Source: an uncultured Roseicyclus sp. (GTDB taxonomy: Bacteria > Pseudomonadota > Alphaproteobacteria > Rhodobacterales > Rhodobacteraceae). Taken from it: DNA of 64,000 nt. The position numbers were made by a program, and so were the translations under genes. The DNA is taken from the NCBI GenBank assembly GCA_947500415.1, contig CANMRT010000001.1:1576982-1640981 (forward strand), given 5' to 3'. Of this stretch, positions 1 to 10,488 are shown piece by piece; within the stretch, counting starts at the first letter, position 1, and each line of letters opens with the position of its first letter. Below the pieces are notes generated by a model. That model was not told the DNA's origin. It made no database searches and worked only from the letters and a program-made list of their open reading frames with translations.

Positions 1-260
1 AGTACCGCGATCATGTGGCCGGCATCGCCATGGACCGGGCCGAGGCCGCCCGCCAAGCCTATATCGACGGCGGCGGCACCATCGTTGAGATGAGCGCGGA
101 AGAGCGTCAGGCCTGGGCCGACAGCATGCCCAATATTGCCCAGGAATGGGCGGCCAACCTTGATGCCACCGGCGCGCCGGGCACCGAAATGCTTGTCGCC
201 TACATGGACAAGCTGCGCGACGCGGGCTTCACGCCGCTGCGCGACTGGGCGGCTGAGTAA
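1..260 (+). CDS. TRAP transporter substrate-binding protein (DctP family), C-terminal end only
   Basis: The reading frame is open from the first complete codon at position 3 to a TAA at 258-260, so this is the 3' end of a gene that begins outside the window. The last 85 or so residues are helical and polar (AARQAYIDGGGTIVEMS, then MPNIAQEWAANLDA and LRDAGFTPLRDW), as in the C-terminal helices of DctP-type periplasmic binding proteins. The family call rests mainly on position: DctQ and DctM genes follow at once on the same strand. Such proteins deliver a carboxylate-type ligand to the membrane subunits. The ligand cannot be read from this fragment; the downstream dioxygenase suggests an aromatic or dicarboxylate compound, which is inference. 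Confidence 0.8.
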   Translation, partial: YRDHVAGIAMDRAEAARQAYIDGGGTIVEMSAEERQAWADSMPNIAQEWAANLDATGAPGTEMLVAYMDKLRDAGFTPLRDWAAE

Positions 261-281
261 AGCCGGGACTGGACCATAAAC

Positions 282-911
282 ATGATCGTCACGGGTCTGA
301 AAAAGATTGAACGCCTCGTCGTGGCGATCGCCATCATTGCCAATGTCAGCGGTGCCTTTGTGCTGCTGACATTGGTGGCGATCATGAATGTTGATGTGGT
401 CTCGCGGAACTTGTTCAGCGCGCCGTTCCGTGGGGTCGTCGAAGTCGTCATCTTTTCATTGGCGCTGATCGTATTCTTACAGCTGCCAGATGTTGTCCGC
501 ACCGGGCGGCTGACCCGCTCGGACGGGTTCCTGGGCCTGATGCGCAGCCGCGCGCCGCGTTTTGGGGCGACGCTGACCCGTGTGTTGGATGCAACCGCCT
601 GCGTGTTCATGTGCCTGATCGTCTGGACGGTCTGGCCGGAATTCGTGGAAAGCTTTGAAAGCTGCCATTTTTTCACGCCGCCGGACTTCGGCCCGGAGCC
701 CACCGGCAACCTGTGGGTGGACTTCAAAGCAGGTCTGGCGCGCTGCGATTACTTCGGAACACCCGGCATCTTGCAGGCGCCATGGTGGCCGGTGCGCCTT
801 GCCATCGCCTTTGGCTGTGCCTGGGCCGCCGTGCTGTTTTTCTTCAAGGCCGTGTTGGGCGACACGCAGGCCCCGCGCCACGTCACCGCGCAATCCAGTG
901 GCGAGGTCTAG
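282..911 (+). CDS. TRAP transporter small permease (DctQ family)
   Basis: This 209-residue membrane protein has four hydrophobic segments, at about residues 10-35, 50-70, 98-118 and 165-190, the DctQ topology. It lies 21 bases after the binding protein and 3 bases before the large permease, so the three are surely co-transcribed. Between the third and fourth segments it has a loop of about 50 residues with two cysteines (in ESCHFF and LARCDYF). That makes it longer than most DctQ proteins, which run to about 160-190 residues. DctQ subunits pair with DctM to drive sodium-dependent uptake of the ligand brought by the periplasmic protein. The start is the ATG at 282. Confidence 0.9.
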   Translation: MIVTGLKKIERLVVAIAIIANVSGAFVLLTLVAIMNVDVVSRNLFSAPFRGVVEVVIFSLALIVFLQLPDVVRTGRLTRSDGFLGLMRSRAPRFGATLTRVLDATACVFMCLIVWTVWPEFVESFESCHFFTPPDFGPEPTGNLWVDFKAGLARCDYFGTPGILQAPWWPVRLAIAFGCAWAAVLFFFKAVLGDTQAPRHVTAQSSGEV

Positions 912-914
912 GGG

Positions 915-2222
915 ATGGATCCGCTTACAATTGGCATGCTGTCGGTGGCGGCGATCGTCGTCCTCGTCTATCTCGGCCTCTATATTCCCGTCGCCCTTGG
1001 CCTTGTATCGTTCGTGTCGATCTGGCTGATGTCTGGGCGGCCCATTCTGGCGTTTAACTTTCTGAAAGTGGCGGTCGGGGATGGGGTCACGGAATACAAC
1101 TTCGCGACCATTCCGCTTTTCACCTTAATGGGCTTGCTGGTTTCAAAGGCCCGATTGGGCCGAGATATCTATGATGTGATGAATTCAGCCTTTCGCCGCG
1201 TGCTGGCGGGCATCGGGATGGCGACAGTCGGGGCCAATGCGATTTTTGCTGCGGTGACGGGATCTTCCATCGCCTCCGCCTCGGTCTTCACCAAAATCGC
1301 CGTGCCGCAGATGCTGCGCTACAACTACAACAAGCGTTTTGCCGTGGGCGTTGTCGCCGGATCGTCCGTTCTGGGCATGATAATCCCGCCGTCCGCGATG
1401 CTGATCATCTACTCCTTCGTGGCCGAAGTGTCCGTGGGCGACATGTTCCTGGCCGGCATCATCCCGGGCTTGTTGCTGACGGCCGTCTATATCGCCGCCA
1501 TCTTTCTGATGGCGCGGTTCTGGCCTTCGTTCATCGGTACGGACATCAAGGCCGACACTCTGCCTGCCATGCCGCCCGCCGAGATGTTTCGAAAAGCCTG
1601 GCCGGTCGTGGCGCTGATCCTGTTGGTTCTGGGCGGCATCTACACCGGCTGGCTGACACCGGTGGAGGCCGGGGCGGCGGGCGCGGCCCTTGCTTTGATC
1701 GTGGCGCTTGCGCGCCGGTCCATGTCGCGTCGCGAGTTCTGGGAAACGTTGGTGGAAACCGGCCATATCAGCGCCGCGATCCTTTTGCTGATCGCCATGG
1801 CGTCCTTCTACAGCCGGATGCTGGGATATGCCGGCCTGCCCAACCAGCTCGACGCGCTGTTGCAGGGATGGGATCTGTCGTTCTTTCAGATCATGCTGCT
1901 TTACGTGATCCTGATGCTGGTCCTTGGCACGTTGCTGGATACGGCCTCCATCATTCTGATCGTGGTTCCACTGTTCATCACCTTGATCGAAGGCATGGGT
2001 TTCAGCCTGATCTGGTTTGGCATTGTCACGGTCATCGGTGCTGAAATCGGGCTGCTGACGCCACCGCTCGGGATCTCGTGTTTTGTGATCAAGAGCACGC
2101 TCAATGACCCCAATATCTCGCTCAAGGATGTATTCCTGGGCTCACTTCCCTTCGCTTTCCTCATGCTGCTGGTGCTGATCGTGATCATCCAGTTCCCGAT
2201 CCTGTCCACCGCGCTGCTGTAA
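915..2222 (+). CDS. TRAP transporter large permease (DctM family)
   Basis: A 435-residue, very hydrophobic protein with about a dozen transmembrane segments, the normal length for DctM. Family-typical stretches are visible, including FTLMGLLVSKARLG near residue 75, AVTGSSIASASVFTKIAVP near 115-135 and GMIIPPSAMLIIYSF near 155-170. The last includes the G-x-I-I-P-P-S signature. DctM is the transport channel and couples ligand uptake to the sodium gradient. The gene starts 3 bases after dctQ and is followed after 21 bases by the dioxygenase gene, so transporter and enzymes form one operon. Substrate unknown. Confidence 0.94.
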   Translation: MDPLTIGMLSVAAIVVLVYLGLYIPVALGLVSFVSIWLMSGRPILAFNFLKVAVGDGVTEYNFATIPLFTLMGLLVSKARLGRDIYDVMNSAFRRVLAGIGMATVGANAIFAAVTGSSIASASVFTKIAVPQMLRYNYNKRFAVGVVAGSSVLGMIIPPSAMLIIYSFVAEVSVGDMFLAGIIPGLLLTAVYIAAIFLMARFWPSFIGTDIKADTLPAMPPAEMFRKAWPVVALILLVLGGIYTGWLTPVEAGAAGAALALIVALARRSMSRREFWETLVETGHISAAILLLIAMASFYSRMLGYAGLPNQLDALLQGWDLSFFQIMLLYVILMLVLGTLLDTASIILIVVPLFITLIEGMGFSLIWFGIVTVIGAEIGLLTPPLGISCFVIKSTLNDPNISLKDVFLGSLPFAFLMLLVLIVIIQFPILSTALL

Positions 2223-2243
2223 CCCTGACGGAGCCTTTGCCCG

Positions 2244-3116
2244 ATGAAGAACGTCACAATGGACACCATCACGCAGGCCTTCGTGGACTACTGCGCCGAT
2301 GACACCGACCCGCGGACAATGTTCGTGCTGACCAAGCTGGTTGAGCATCTGCACGCCTTCGCAAAGGAAACGCAGCTGACCCATGCGGAATGGAGCCGGG
2401 CGCTGAAATTCGCGACCGATGCCGGCAAGATAACTGACGATGAACGCAACGAGTTTGTGCTGATCTCGGATGTCACGGGTCTGTCGTCGCTGGTGGACAT
2501 GATCGGCTCACAGCATGAGGGCACGTCTTCAAGCGTGCTTGGCCCGTTTCACTCCGTTGGTGCGCCCTTGCTGCCAGTGGGAGGTGACCTGAAAAAGGAC
2601 AATGACGGCGCTACTGTCGTGATCGAAGGCCATGTGCGTGACCTAGACGGCAACCCAGTCGAAGGCGCAATGATCGAGCTATGGCAGACCGCCGAGAACG
2701 GATTGTATTACTCTCAAGACGGCGGGCAGGGCGACTTTAACCTGACCTGTTCGATGAAGACCGGCGCCGATGGTCGCTATGCCATGACCACGGTCAAACC
2801 CGCGCCCTACAAAGTGCCCGATGACGGCCCGGTGGGGGAGCTTTTCCGCGCCACCGGTCGCACGCCGTGGCGCCCCTCACACCTGCATTTCATCGTCCAG
2901 ACGGACGGGCTGAAGTCGCTTGTCACCGAAGTCTTCGCGAACGGCGATCCCTATCTCGACCAAGACGCGGTCTTCGGCGTGCGCACCGATCTGATCATGG
3001 ATTACGTCGAATGCCACGATCTCGACGCGCTGCCGGGTGATCTGGAAATCGGACGCAACGCCACCATTCCCTATTTCAAGGTCGATTTTGACTTCGTCCT
3101 TGTCCCTGAATCCTGA
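2244..3116 (+). CDS. Intradiol ring-cleavage dioxygenase (hydroxyquinol/catechol 1,2-dioxygenase type)
   Basis: This 290-residue protein has the N-terminal helical dimerisation domain (about residues 1-100) followed by the beta-sandwich catalytic domain of intradiol dioxygenases. The four non-heme Fe(III) ligands can be placed as Tyr156 (in ENGLYYSQD), Tyr189 (PAPYKVPDDGPVG), His213 and His215 (PSHLHFIV). Their spacing (33, 24 and 2 residues) matches the hydroxyquinol/catechol enzymes. The enzymes use O2 to cleave between the two hydroxyls of a catechol-type ring, giving a muconate- or maleylacetate-type product. The gene sits between a TRAP transporter and a DRE-TIM enzyme in one operon. Hydroxyquinol is the best guess for the substrate, but this is not decided by the sequence. 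Confidence 0.88.
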   Translation: MKNVTMDTITQAFVDYCADDTDPRTMFVLTKLVEHLHAFAKETQLTHAEWSRALKFATDAGKITDDERNEFVLISDVTGLSSLVDMIGSQHEGTSSSVLGPFHSVGAPLLPVGGDLKKDNDGATVVIEGHVRDLDGNPVEGAMIELWQTAENGLYYSQDGGQGDFNLTCSMKTGADGRYAMTTVKPAPYKVPDDGPVGELFRATGRTPWRPSHLHFIVQTDGLKSLVTEVFANGDPYLDQDAVFGVRTDLIMDYVECHDLDALPGDLEIGRNATIPYFKVDFDFVLVPES

Positions 3117-3146
3117 GAAATTCTGACCTGTAGAAGGAACGCACAG

Positions 3147-4358
3147 ATGCGCGAAACACATCTTGAAGACGGCAAATGGTGGGTCAGCCCCTATAACTTC
3201 GAAAGCGATGTGCGCGGTGGTTTGAACCTGCCCGAAAAGGTGGAAATCCACGACGCCACCTTGCGTGACGGGGAACAGACACCGGGCGTGGTTTTCTCGG
3301 TGGACGATAAGATCGAAATTGCGACTAAGCTAGACGAATTGGGCGTAGACCGGATTGAGGCGGGGATGCCCGCAGTGTCGCCCGATGACCAGACGGCGAT
3401 CAAGGAAATCTCCAAACTTGGCCTGAAATCCAAGATCTTCACCTTCGCCCGGGCAATGCAGAAAGACATCGATCTGGCCCTGGAATGCGGCGCGGATGGT
3501 GTCGTGATCGAGGTGCCGATTGGATACCCGAAACTGGTCACACAGTTTGGTTGGACCTGGGAAGATGTGGCCAAGAAGACCGCGCCGGTGATCAACTATG
3601 CCCGCGAAAACGGGCTTCACGCGTTGTTCTTTCCCTATGACACGACCCGCGCGCGCAAGGACGATCTGACCAACCTGTGCAACTACATCATGGACAACGC
3701 GCCGCCTGACAGCATCGGCATTGTCGACACGATGGGTTGCGCCACGCCCGAGGCGATCAAGCATATGGTGCGCTGGGTCAATGACATGACCGGCCTGCCG
3801 ATCGAAATCCACACTCACAACGATTTCGGTATGGGCGTCGCCACCGAATTGGCCGCAGTAACGGCGGGCGCGGTCTGCGTCCACTCCTGCGCCAATGGGT
3901 TGGGAGAGCGTACAGGCAACGCCGCATTGGAAGAGCTGATGATGGGCCTGCACCTGCTTTACGGCTACGACACGCAGTACAAGCTGTACAAAATTCCCGA
4001 ACTGGCCGAGATGATTTCCGCCAAATCCAACATCCCGATTGCGCGGAATAAACCCGTGCTGGGCCACGGAAATTTCATCCGCGAGAGTGGCATCGGCATC
4101 AATTATGTGATGAACGATCCACTGGTGATGTTTGCCACGCACCCGTCCTTGACGGGCAAGGAAGGGGAGGTCGTCTTGGGCAAGAAATCCGGCAAGGCCT
4201 CTATCATCTACAAGATGGGCGAATTGGGCATGGGCGAGCTTGAGGACGAAAAGATCGGCGCTATTCTTGATGAGGTCAAAAAGGCCGGGATCGCCAAGCG
4301 TGACGTGCTGACCAACGAAGAATTTGCCAACATCGTCTCAGCCGTCAAAGCGGCCTGA
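3147..4358 (+). CDS. DRE-TIM metallolyase (isopropylmalate/homocitrate synthase-like, HMGL-like domain)
   Basis: This 403-residue protein has the hallmark DATLRDGEQ at residues 36-44 (Arg40, Asp41, Glu43), the metal-binding IHTHNDFGMG at 221-230 (His222, His224) and the glycine-rich GLGERTGNAA at 251-260. These define the DRE-TIM family, whose members join an acyl-CoA to a 2-oxoacid, or do the reverse lyase reaction, with a divalent metal. It lacks the long C-terminal regulatory domain of leucine-pathway LeuA and follows a ring-cleavage dioxygenase by 30 bases. A catabolic role on a ring-fission product, or a homocitrate/citramalate-type condensation, is therefore more likely than leucine synthesis. 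The exact reaction is unknown. The ATG at 3147 follows the purine-rich GAAGGAA. Confidence 0.82.
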   Translation: MRETHLEDGKWWVSPYNFESDVRGGLNLPEKVEIHDATLRDGEQTPGVVFSVDDKIEIATKLDELGVDRIEAGMPAVSPDDQTAIKEISKLGLKSKIFTFARAMQKDIDLALECGADGVVIEVPIGYPKLVTQFGWTWEDVAKKTAPVINYARENGLHALFFPYDTTRARKDDLTNLCNYIMDNAPPDSIGIVDTMGCATPEAIKHMVRWVNDMTGLPIEIHTHNDFGMGVATELAAVTAGAVCVHSCANGLGERTGNAALEELMMGLHLLYGYDTQYKLYKIPELAEMISAKSNIPIARNKPVLGHGNFIRESGIGINYVMNDPLVMFATHPSLTGKEGEVVLGKKSGKASIIYKMGELGMGELEDEKIGAILDEVKKAGIAKRDVLTNEEFANIVSAVKAA

Positions 4359-4373
4359 GCGGAGGACCACACG

Positions 4374-5033
4374 ATCCCTTTCCAGTCCCTTCCAACGCAA
4401 TCGGAATCCTCGACCAAGCTGGCCTACCGCCAGCTGCGCGAGATGCTTTTGACCGGCGGGCTTGCGCCGGGTGAAAAGCTGAAGATCGACCGATTGCGGA
4501 AGGTTCTGGATGTCGGTGCGTCGCCCATTCGTGAGGCGTTGAGTTTGCTTGTGTCGGATCAGCTTGTGGTCCGGCATGAACAACGCGGGTTTCAGGCCGC
4601 CAAGACCAGCCGTGAGAATTTCGATGAGATCCTCAGTTTGCGGAGCACGCTCGAAGGCAAAGCACTGCGCCAAAGTATGGATCTGGCGACCCCGGAATGG
4701 ATTGAAGGCCTCGTCCTCGTCCACCATCGGATGACGCGGATGAAGTCGGTCGGATCACAGGAATTCGAAGTCGAACACAAGAATTTCCATATGGGCCTGA
4801 TCGGGAATTGCAATTCGCCGCTGATGCTACGGATTTGCGACCAGCTCTATGATCTCAACATCCGGTATCGGAATATTGCCGGGCGCTCGAAAGACTACAA
4901 AGGGCGCAAAGTGGATGACGAGCATCAGGATATTCTGAATGCCGTCATCGCCGAAAAGCCGGACGATGCGGTCCGGCTCCTGTTGCTGCATTACGAAAAA
5001 ACGGGCGACTTCCTGAAGGCTTTCATCGAATAG
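4374..5033 (+). CDS. GntR family (FCD-type) regulator, apparent ATC start
   Basis: A winged-helix domain (about residues 15-85 from the ATC at 4374) is followed by a helical FCD ligand-binding domain (about 95-215, with LRSTLEGKALRQ and FHMGLIGNC), typical of regulators of carboxylate and sugar-acid catabolism. It probably controls the upstream transporter-dioxygenase operon. The first ATG is at 4443, inside the first DNA-binding helix (TKLAYRQLREMLL). The in-frame open stretch extends upstream to 4359 without ATG, GTG or TTG. A strong ribosome-binding site, GGAGGA at 4361-4366, lies 7 bases before an ATC codon at 4374. Either ATC is used as a rare start, or an ATG has mutated, or the base is a sequence error. 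The family call is firm; the start is not. Confidence 0.82.
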   Translation: MPFQSLPTQSESSTKLAYRQLREMLLTGGLAPGEKLKIDRLRKVLDVGASPIREALSLLVSDQLVVRHEQRGFQAAKTSRENFDEILSLRSTLEGKALRQSMDLATPEWIEGLVLVHHRMTRMKSVGSQEFEVEHKNFHMGLIGNCNSPLMLRICDQLYDLNIRYRNIAGRSKDYKGRKVDDEHQDILNAVIAEKPDDAVRLLLLHYEKTGDFLKAFIE

Positions 5034-5199
5034 GCGGTGCCACCTGCGTTGGCGATGTGCCCATCCACCAATGCCGGAGTTCTGCAGCGAACGGCTCGCT
5101 ACCGACCGCGGTATTCTTTACGAATGCCGAAGCTCGCCACTGGCGAACTTGCTACTCAGGGATGCCCAATTGCCGTCGCATGAGGCGCACGTATTTAGT

Positions 5200-5991
5200 G
5201 TGCGTTCGCTCGCGCATCGCATTTAACCAAAAGGTGACCACAGACATCCGCGCAGGTGCCATGGCCGACGGCACCGGAACCCTGAATGCCGCGTCCAGCG
5301 CGACAGGTAGCTTAGCGCCGGCAGAAGTCACCGAAACGCTTACCCGGGATTTCATGGCGGCCCTGATTGCCAGCCAACCGCGCCTTGGCGGTTGCTGAAC
5401 AGCGAGGGCCCAAGCGGCCTCCAGCGAAAGCGCGTCCGAGATTGACGGCACCGGTTTTCTGATCGGACCATACTACGCGGCGCATCTTGGCGACATCATC
5501 GTGGATGCACGTGTGTTTCGGGGCGAGACCGAGAACCGTGTGCTTCCGACCGGGCTCTACACCGATACGTTCTCAACGGAGCTGGTGCTCGCGATGTTCA
5601 ACCAGTCCGGTGCGATCGAGCAGGACCGTGCAACGCTGCGCCCGACGGTTGACTGGGCCTATTTCAAAGAACGCTCAAAGGCCTATGTCGACGCGCTTTC
5701 AAACCCGGTCGGCGCGCAGCGCTACCAGTTGAATGAACTAGATGCCGGGATTGATTGGGTCATGCCCCTCGGATCCGGAGCCGTGGACTTCACTGGAGGG
5801 GCGAGCGCGATCTTCACTGCTGAAGAGGGCGGTAACGACACACTTCAAGGTGGTGGCGCGCGCATTGATCTTGGCCTGCGGACAACGGGAGAGGGCCGGT
5901 ATCATTTGACGTCGGCGTTCATGTGGATGGGCTGTTTCAGGAAAATCAGGAGCGGATTGGCGCAAATGCGAACGTGGAATGGCGGTTCTGA
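5200..5991 (+). pseudogene. Degraded autotransporter (beta-barrel domain remnant)
   Basis: Fragments in shifting frames read as the C-terminal part of an autotransporter. In frame 2, a linker with TETLTRDFMAALIASQPRLGG is cut by a TGA at 5396. From 5392 the continuation LLNSEGPSG lies in frame 1. Frame 2 then gives barrel-like sequence (GTGFLIGPYYAAHLGD near 5450, then GLYTDTFSTELVLA and YVDALSNPVG), apparently after an internal deletion. Near 5925 the frame shifts again, and only the other frame gives a proper barrel end, VDGLFQENQERIGA through NVEWRF with terminal Phe and a TGA at 5989-5991. The passenger domain is not recognisable. The 5' limit is approximate. At least two frameshifts and a deletion make function unlikely. 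Confidence 0.72.
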
Positions 5992-6039
5992 ACCGGTAAC
6001 TATTAAAGACGGCGAAGCCGAAAAGCGCGTGTGTTTGAT

Positions 6040-6104
6040 TGCCTGAATTGCAGGCATTATCTCGGATTTCGCCTAAACCTTAGGCGTTCCAAAAAGACGC
6101 CCGC
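6040..6104 (+). promoter_or_regulatory. Hairpin-rich leader upstream of ureD
   Basis: Between the autotransporter wreck and ureD there are two perfect inverted repeats: TGCCTG-AATTG-CAGGCA at 6040-6056 and CGCCTAA-ACC-TTAGGCG at 6070-6086. The right arm of the second overlaps a third possible stem, GGCGT (6083-6087) with ACGCC further downstream, so the second and third hairpins cannot form together. This may be operator DNA or a leader with alternative folds controlling the urease operon. No promoter boxes are convincing. Confidence 0.4.
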
Positions 6105-6176
6105 TTCTCCAGACGCTTAGGGCTGGTTTCAATGCGCAGAACCTTCGACAAAAGCTGTCGGAGGGGATGCCGCCAA

Positions 6177-7031
6177 ATGCTGGAAAACGCTGAGACAATT
6201 GCGCCGGGCGCGACACCCGTTGCGCCGCTGCCGAAACCACCGCGCGCGCGCGGGGCGGTCACTGTATCAGGCGTTTCCAGCCCGCGTGGCACCGAAATCG
6301 GCGCGCTGCGGCAAGCCGGGTCGCTGAAGGCGATGTTCCCGCGCCGGACAGGTGCAGAGTTGCCCGTTGTCCTGGTCAACACGGCAGGCGGACTAACCGG
6401 CGGCGATCGCTTCGATGTCGATCTGAAAGTTGGCCCCAACGCGCAAACCTCTGTCACCACACAAGCCGCAGAACGCGCCTATCGCGCCACCAAAGGCCAG
6501 CGCGCCTCCATGATCAGCAAGGTGTACGTGGCGTCGGGCGGTCGGCTCAACTGGTTGCCACAGGAGACCATCCTTTTTGACGGCTGTGCCTATGACCGTC
6601 GCTTGCGGGTGGACCTTGAAGACGACGCGGAGCTCCTTCTCGTTGAGCCCATTGTCTTCGGGCGCACGGCGATGGGCGAGGTTCTGCATGACGCGAGTTT
6701 CTCCGACATCATCGACATCCGCCGCGCGGGCAAACCTCTTTACCTCGACCAAATGCGCCTAAATGGCGATATCGCGGCCCAGATGGCGCGGCGCGGCACC
6801 GGCAATGGAGCCGGTGCCATGGCTTGCCTGGTTTACGCATCGCCCGATGCAGAGGCCCAACTCGATACTATCCGCGCCATGCTGCCCCCCACCGCTGGCG
6901 CATCCTTGATCCAAGGCGACCTTCTGGCGATGCGATTGCTTGCCCCCGACAGCCACCTTCTACGCCAATCGCTGATCCCCGTTCTCAACCACCTGACAAA
7001 CAACGCCCTCCCAAGACCCTGGATGATCTGA
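6177..7031 (+). CDS. ureD: Urease accessory protein UreD
   Basis: A 284-residue UreD/UreH homologue, the scaffold on which UreF and UreG dock to insert nickel into the urease apoprotein. Visible family features are [30 protein letters not shown] and [11 protein letters not shown] place the start at the ATG at 6177 because GGAGGGG at 6160-6166 lies 10 bases upstream and the length then fits the family. An in-frame ATG at 6132 would add 15 residues without a ribosome-binding site. It is the first gene of a ureDABCEFG operon whose genes are separated by 1 to 11 bases or overlap, and it is followed directly by ureA. Confidence 0.94.
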   Translation: MLENAETIAPGATPVAPLPKPPRARGAVTVSGVSSPRGTEIGALRQAGSLKAMFPRRTGAELPVVLVNTAGGLTGGDRFDVDLKVGPNAQTSVTTQAAERAYRATKGQRASMISKVYVASGGRLNWLPQETILFDGCAYDRRLRVDLEDDAELLLVEPIVFGRTAMGEVLHDASFSDIIDIRRAGKPLYLDQMRLNGDIAAQMARRGTGNGAGAMACLVYASPDAEAQLDTIRAMLPPTAGASLIQGDLLAMRLLAPDSHLLRQSLIPVLNHLTNNALPRPWMI

Positions 7032-7032
7032 C

Positions 7033-7335
7033 ATGCAACTTACCCCCCGTGAAAAGGACAAGCTTCTGATCGCCATGGCCGCCGAAGTTGCGCGCAAGCG
7101 GCTGGCCCGTGGCGTGAAGCTGAACCACCCCGAAGCCATTGCGCTGATCACCGATGCGGTACTGGAGGGCGCGCGCGACGGACGTTCGGTCGCCGACATG
7201 ATGGAGGCCGGTGCGCAGGTTATCACGCGCGATCAATGCATGGAAGGCGTGCCCGAGATGATCCACGACGTGCAGGTCGAGGCGACGTTTCCCGACGGCA
7301 CCAAGCTTGTCACCGTCCATAACCCGATCCGCTGA
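7033..7335 (+). CDS. ureA: Urease gamma subunit UreA
   Basis: Exactly 100 residues, the standard length. It starts [20 protein letters not shown] and contains the typical [10 protein letters not shown] and [29 protein letters not shown] region (positions given by the gene). The gamma subunit is structural and packs with UreB and UreC into the (abc)3 trimer that hydrolyses urea to ammonia and carbamate in the cytoplasm. One base separates it from the ureD stop codon. Nothing is missing. Confidence 0.97.
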   Translation: MQLTPREKDKLLIAMAAEVARKRLARGVKLNHPEAIALITDAVLEGARDGRSVADMMEAGAQVITRDQCMEGVPEMIHDVQVEATFPDGTKLVTVHNPIR

Positions 7336-7346
7336 AGGAGGTGCCC

Positions 7347-7652
7347 ATGATCCCCGGAGAACTCTTCCCCGCCGATGGCGACCTACAGCTGAACACCCAC
7401 AGCGCTGCGATTACGCTAATGGTCGCCAACACCGGCGACCGGCCCGTTCAGGTCGGCTCGCATTACCATTTCGCCGAGGCCAACAGCGCGCTGAACTTTG
7501 ACCGCGACGCCGCGCGGGGACGCAGGCTCGACATCGCAGCTGGCACTGCCGTGCGGTTTGAGCCGGGCCAAAGGCGCGAGGTGCAATTGATCGAGATTGC
7601 GGGTGCGCGCCACATCTACGGGTTCAATCAGAAAATCATGGGGGCGCTCTGA
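7347..7652 (+). CDS. ureB: Urease beta subunit UreB
   Basis: A 101-residue structural subunit beginning [15 protein letters not shown], with the conserved [19 protein letters not shown] and the typical C-terminal [14 protein letters not shown]. The ATG at 7347 is chosen because AAGGAGG at 7335-7341 is properly placed. A GTG at 7341 lies inside that ribosome-binding site. The stop codon is 1 base before ureC. UreB bridges the gamma and alpha subunits in the urease trimer. Confidence 0.96.
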   Translation: MIPGELFPADGDLQLNTHSAAITLMVANTGDRPVQVGSHYHFAEANSALNFDRDAARGRRLDIAAGTAVRFEPGQRREVQLIEIAGARHIYGFNQKIMGAL

Positions 7653-7653
7653 C

Positions 7654-9413
<1,760 letters not shown>

Positions 9414-9414
<1 letters not shown>

Positions 9415-9869
9415 TGACCGACCTTCCCCTTGCCCAAACTGTCACCCATGACCACCACACGCCCGATTGCGTGACGCTGACCTATGAGGATCGCTTCCTC
9501 CGCCGCCGTGTCCTGACCAGCGACGCAGGCGCGCGCTTTCTGGTCGATCTGGAACAGACCACCAGCGTCAACAACGGCGACGCTTTTGTGCTGTCCGATG
9601 GCCGCAAGGTCGGCGTGAAACCCGCGCCCGAGGCCCTTCTGGAGGTGCGCGGTGATCTGACCCGCCTCGCCTGGCACATCGGCAACCGCCACACGCCCTG
9701 CCAAATCGAAGAGGACCGCCTGCTGATCCAGCAAAACCACGTGATGGCCGATATGCTCGCACGGTTGGGCGCCGAGGTGACGGAAGTGATCGAGCCCTTC
9801 ACGCCGGAGGGTGGGGCCTACGGGCATGGGCGCACCCACGGACATGCCCATCACGACCATGAACACTGA
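9414..9869 (+). CDS. ureE: Urease nickel metallochaperone UreE
   Basis: A 151-residue UreE with an N-terminal peptide-binding domain and a C-terminal metal-binding domain (RLAWHIGNRHTPCQIEED, then NHVMADMLARLGAEV). It ends in a histidine-rich tail, [15 protein letters not shown], which suits nickel storage and delivery to UreG. The ATG overlaps the ureC stop by one base and the 3' end overlaps ureF by 11 bases, indicating translational coupling. Confidence 0.95.
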
Positions 9870-10488
9870 CCTTCTGACCCTCGCCCAGTGGTTCTCGCCC
9901 GCCTATCCGGTGGGCTCGTTCGCCTATTCTCATGGGCTCGAAGCCGCAGTTGCTGGTGGCGATGTCACCGTCGATACCCTGCAGGACTGGCTGGAAGACG
10001 TGCTGCAATACGGGGCAGGGCACGCAGACGCGCTTTTCCTTGCCGCCGCCTACCACGCGCCCGATGCGGGTGCCGTCGACGCCACTGCGCGCGCCTTCGC
10101 CCCAAGTCGGGAGCGCCTAAGCGAAGCTGACCTGCAAGGGGATGCCTTCTGCAAAACCACCAGTGCTGCGTGGGACATGGACCTCGAAGGCCTCGTCTTT
10201 CCTGTCGCCGCAGGACGCGCCGCTAAACTGTCAAACCTGCCCCTCGACCAGACCGCCACGCTTTACCTGCAAGGCTTCGCCAGCAACCTCGTCGCCGCCG
10301 CCCAACGCCTCATGCCCCTTGGCCAAACCCGCGCGCAGATGATCCTGCGCAGCCTCGCGCCACTAATAGCGGAGATCGTAAGAGAGACCGCCGACGGCGA
10401 CCTCGACGCCCTTTCCGGCACGGCCTTCCTCGCCGATATCGCCTCTATGCGCCACGAAACCCAAGAACCAAGGATTTTTCGAACATGA
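9859..10488 (+). CDS. ureF: Urease accessory protein UreF
   Basis: A mostly helical 209-residue protein with the family-typical [19 protein letters not shown] at its N terminus and [12 protein letters not shown] and [20 protein letters not shown] further on. UreF forms the UreD-UreF-UreG complex and gates GTP hydrolysis by UreG during nickel insertion. I use the ATG at 9859, which overlaps the end of ureE. An upstream in-frame start at 9811 would translate the UreE histidine-tail region in another frame. The TGA overlaps the ureG ATG by 4 bases. Confidence 0.94.
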   Translation: MNTDLLTLAQWFSPAYPVGSFAYSHGLEAAVAGGDVTVDTLQDWLEDVLQYGAGHADALFLAAAYHAPDAGAVDATARAFAPSRERLSEADLQGDAFCKTTSAAWDMDLEGLVFPVAAGRAAKLSNLPLDQTATLYLQGFASNLVAAAQRLMPLGQTRAQMILRSLAPLIAEIVRETADGDLDALSGTAFLADIASMRHETQEPRIFRT

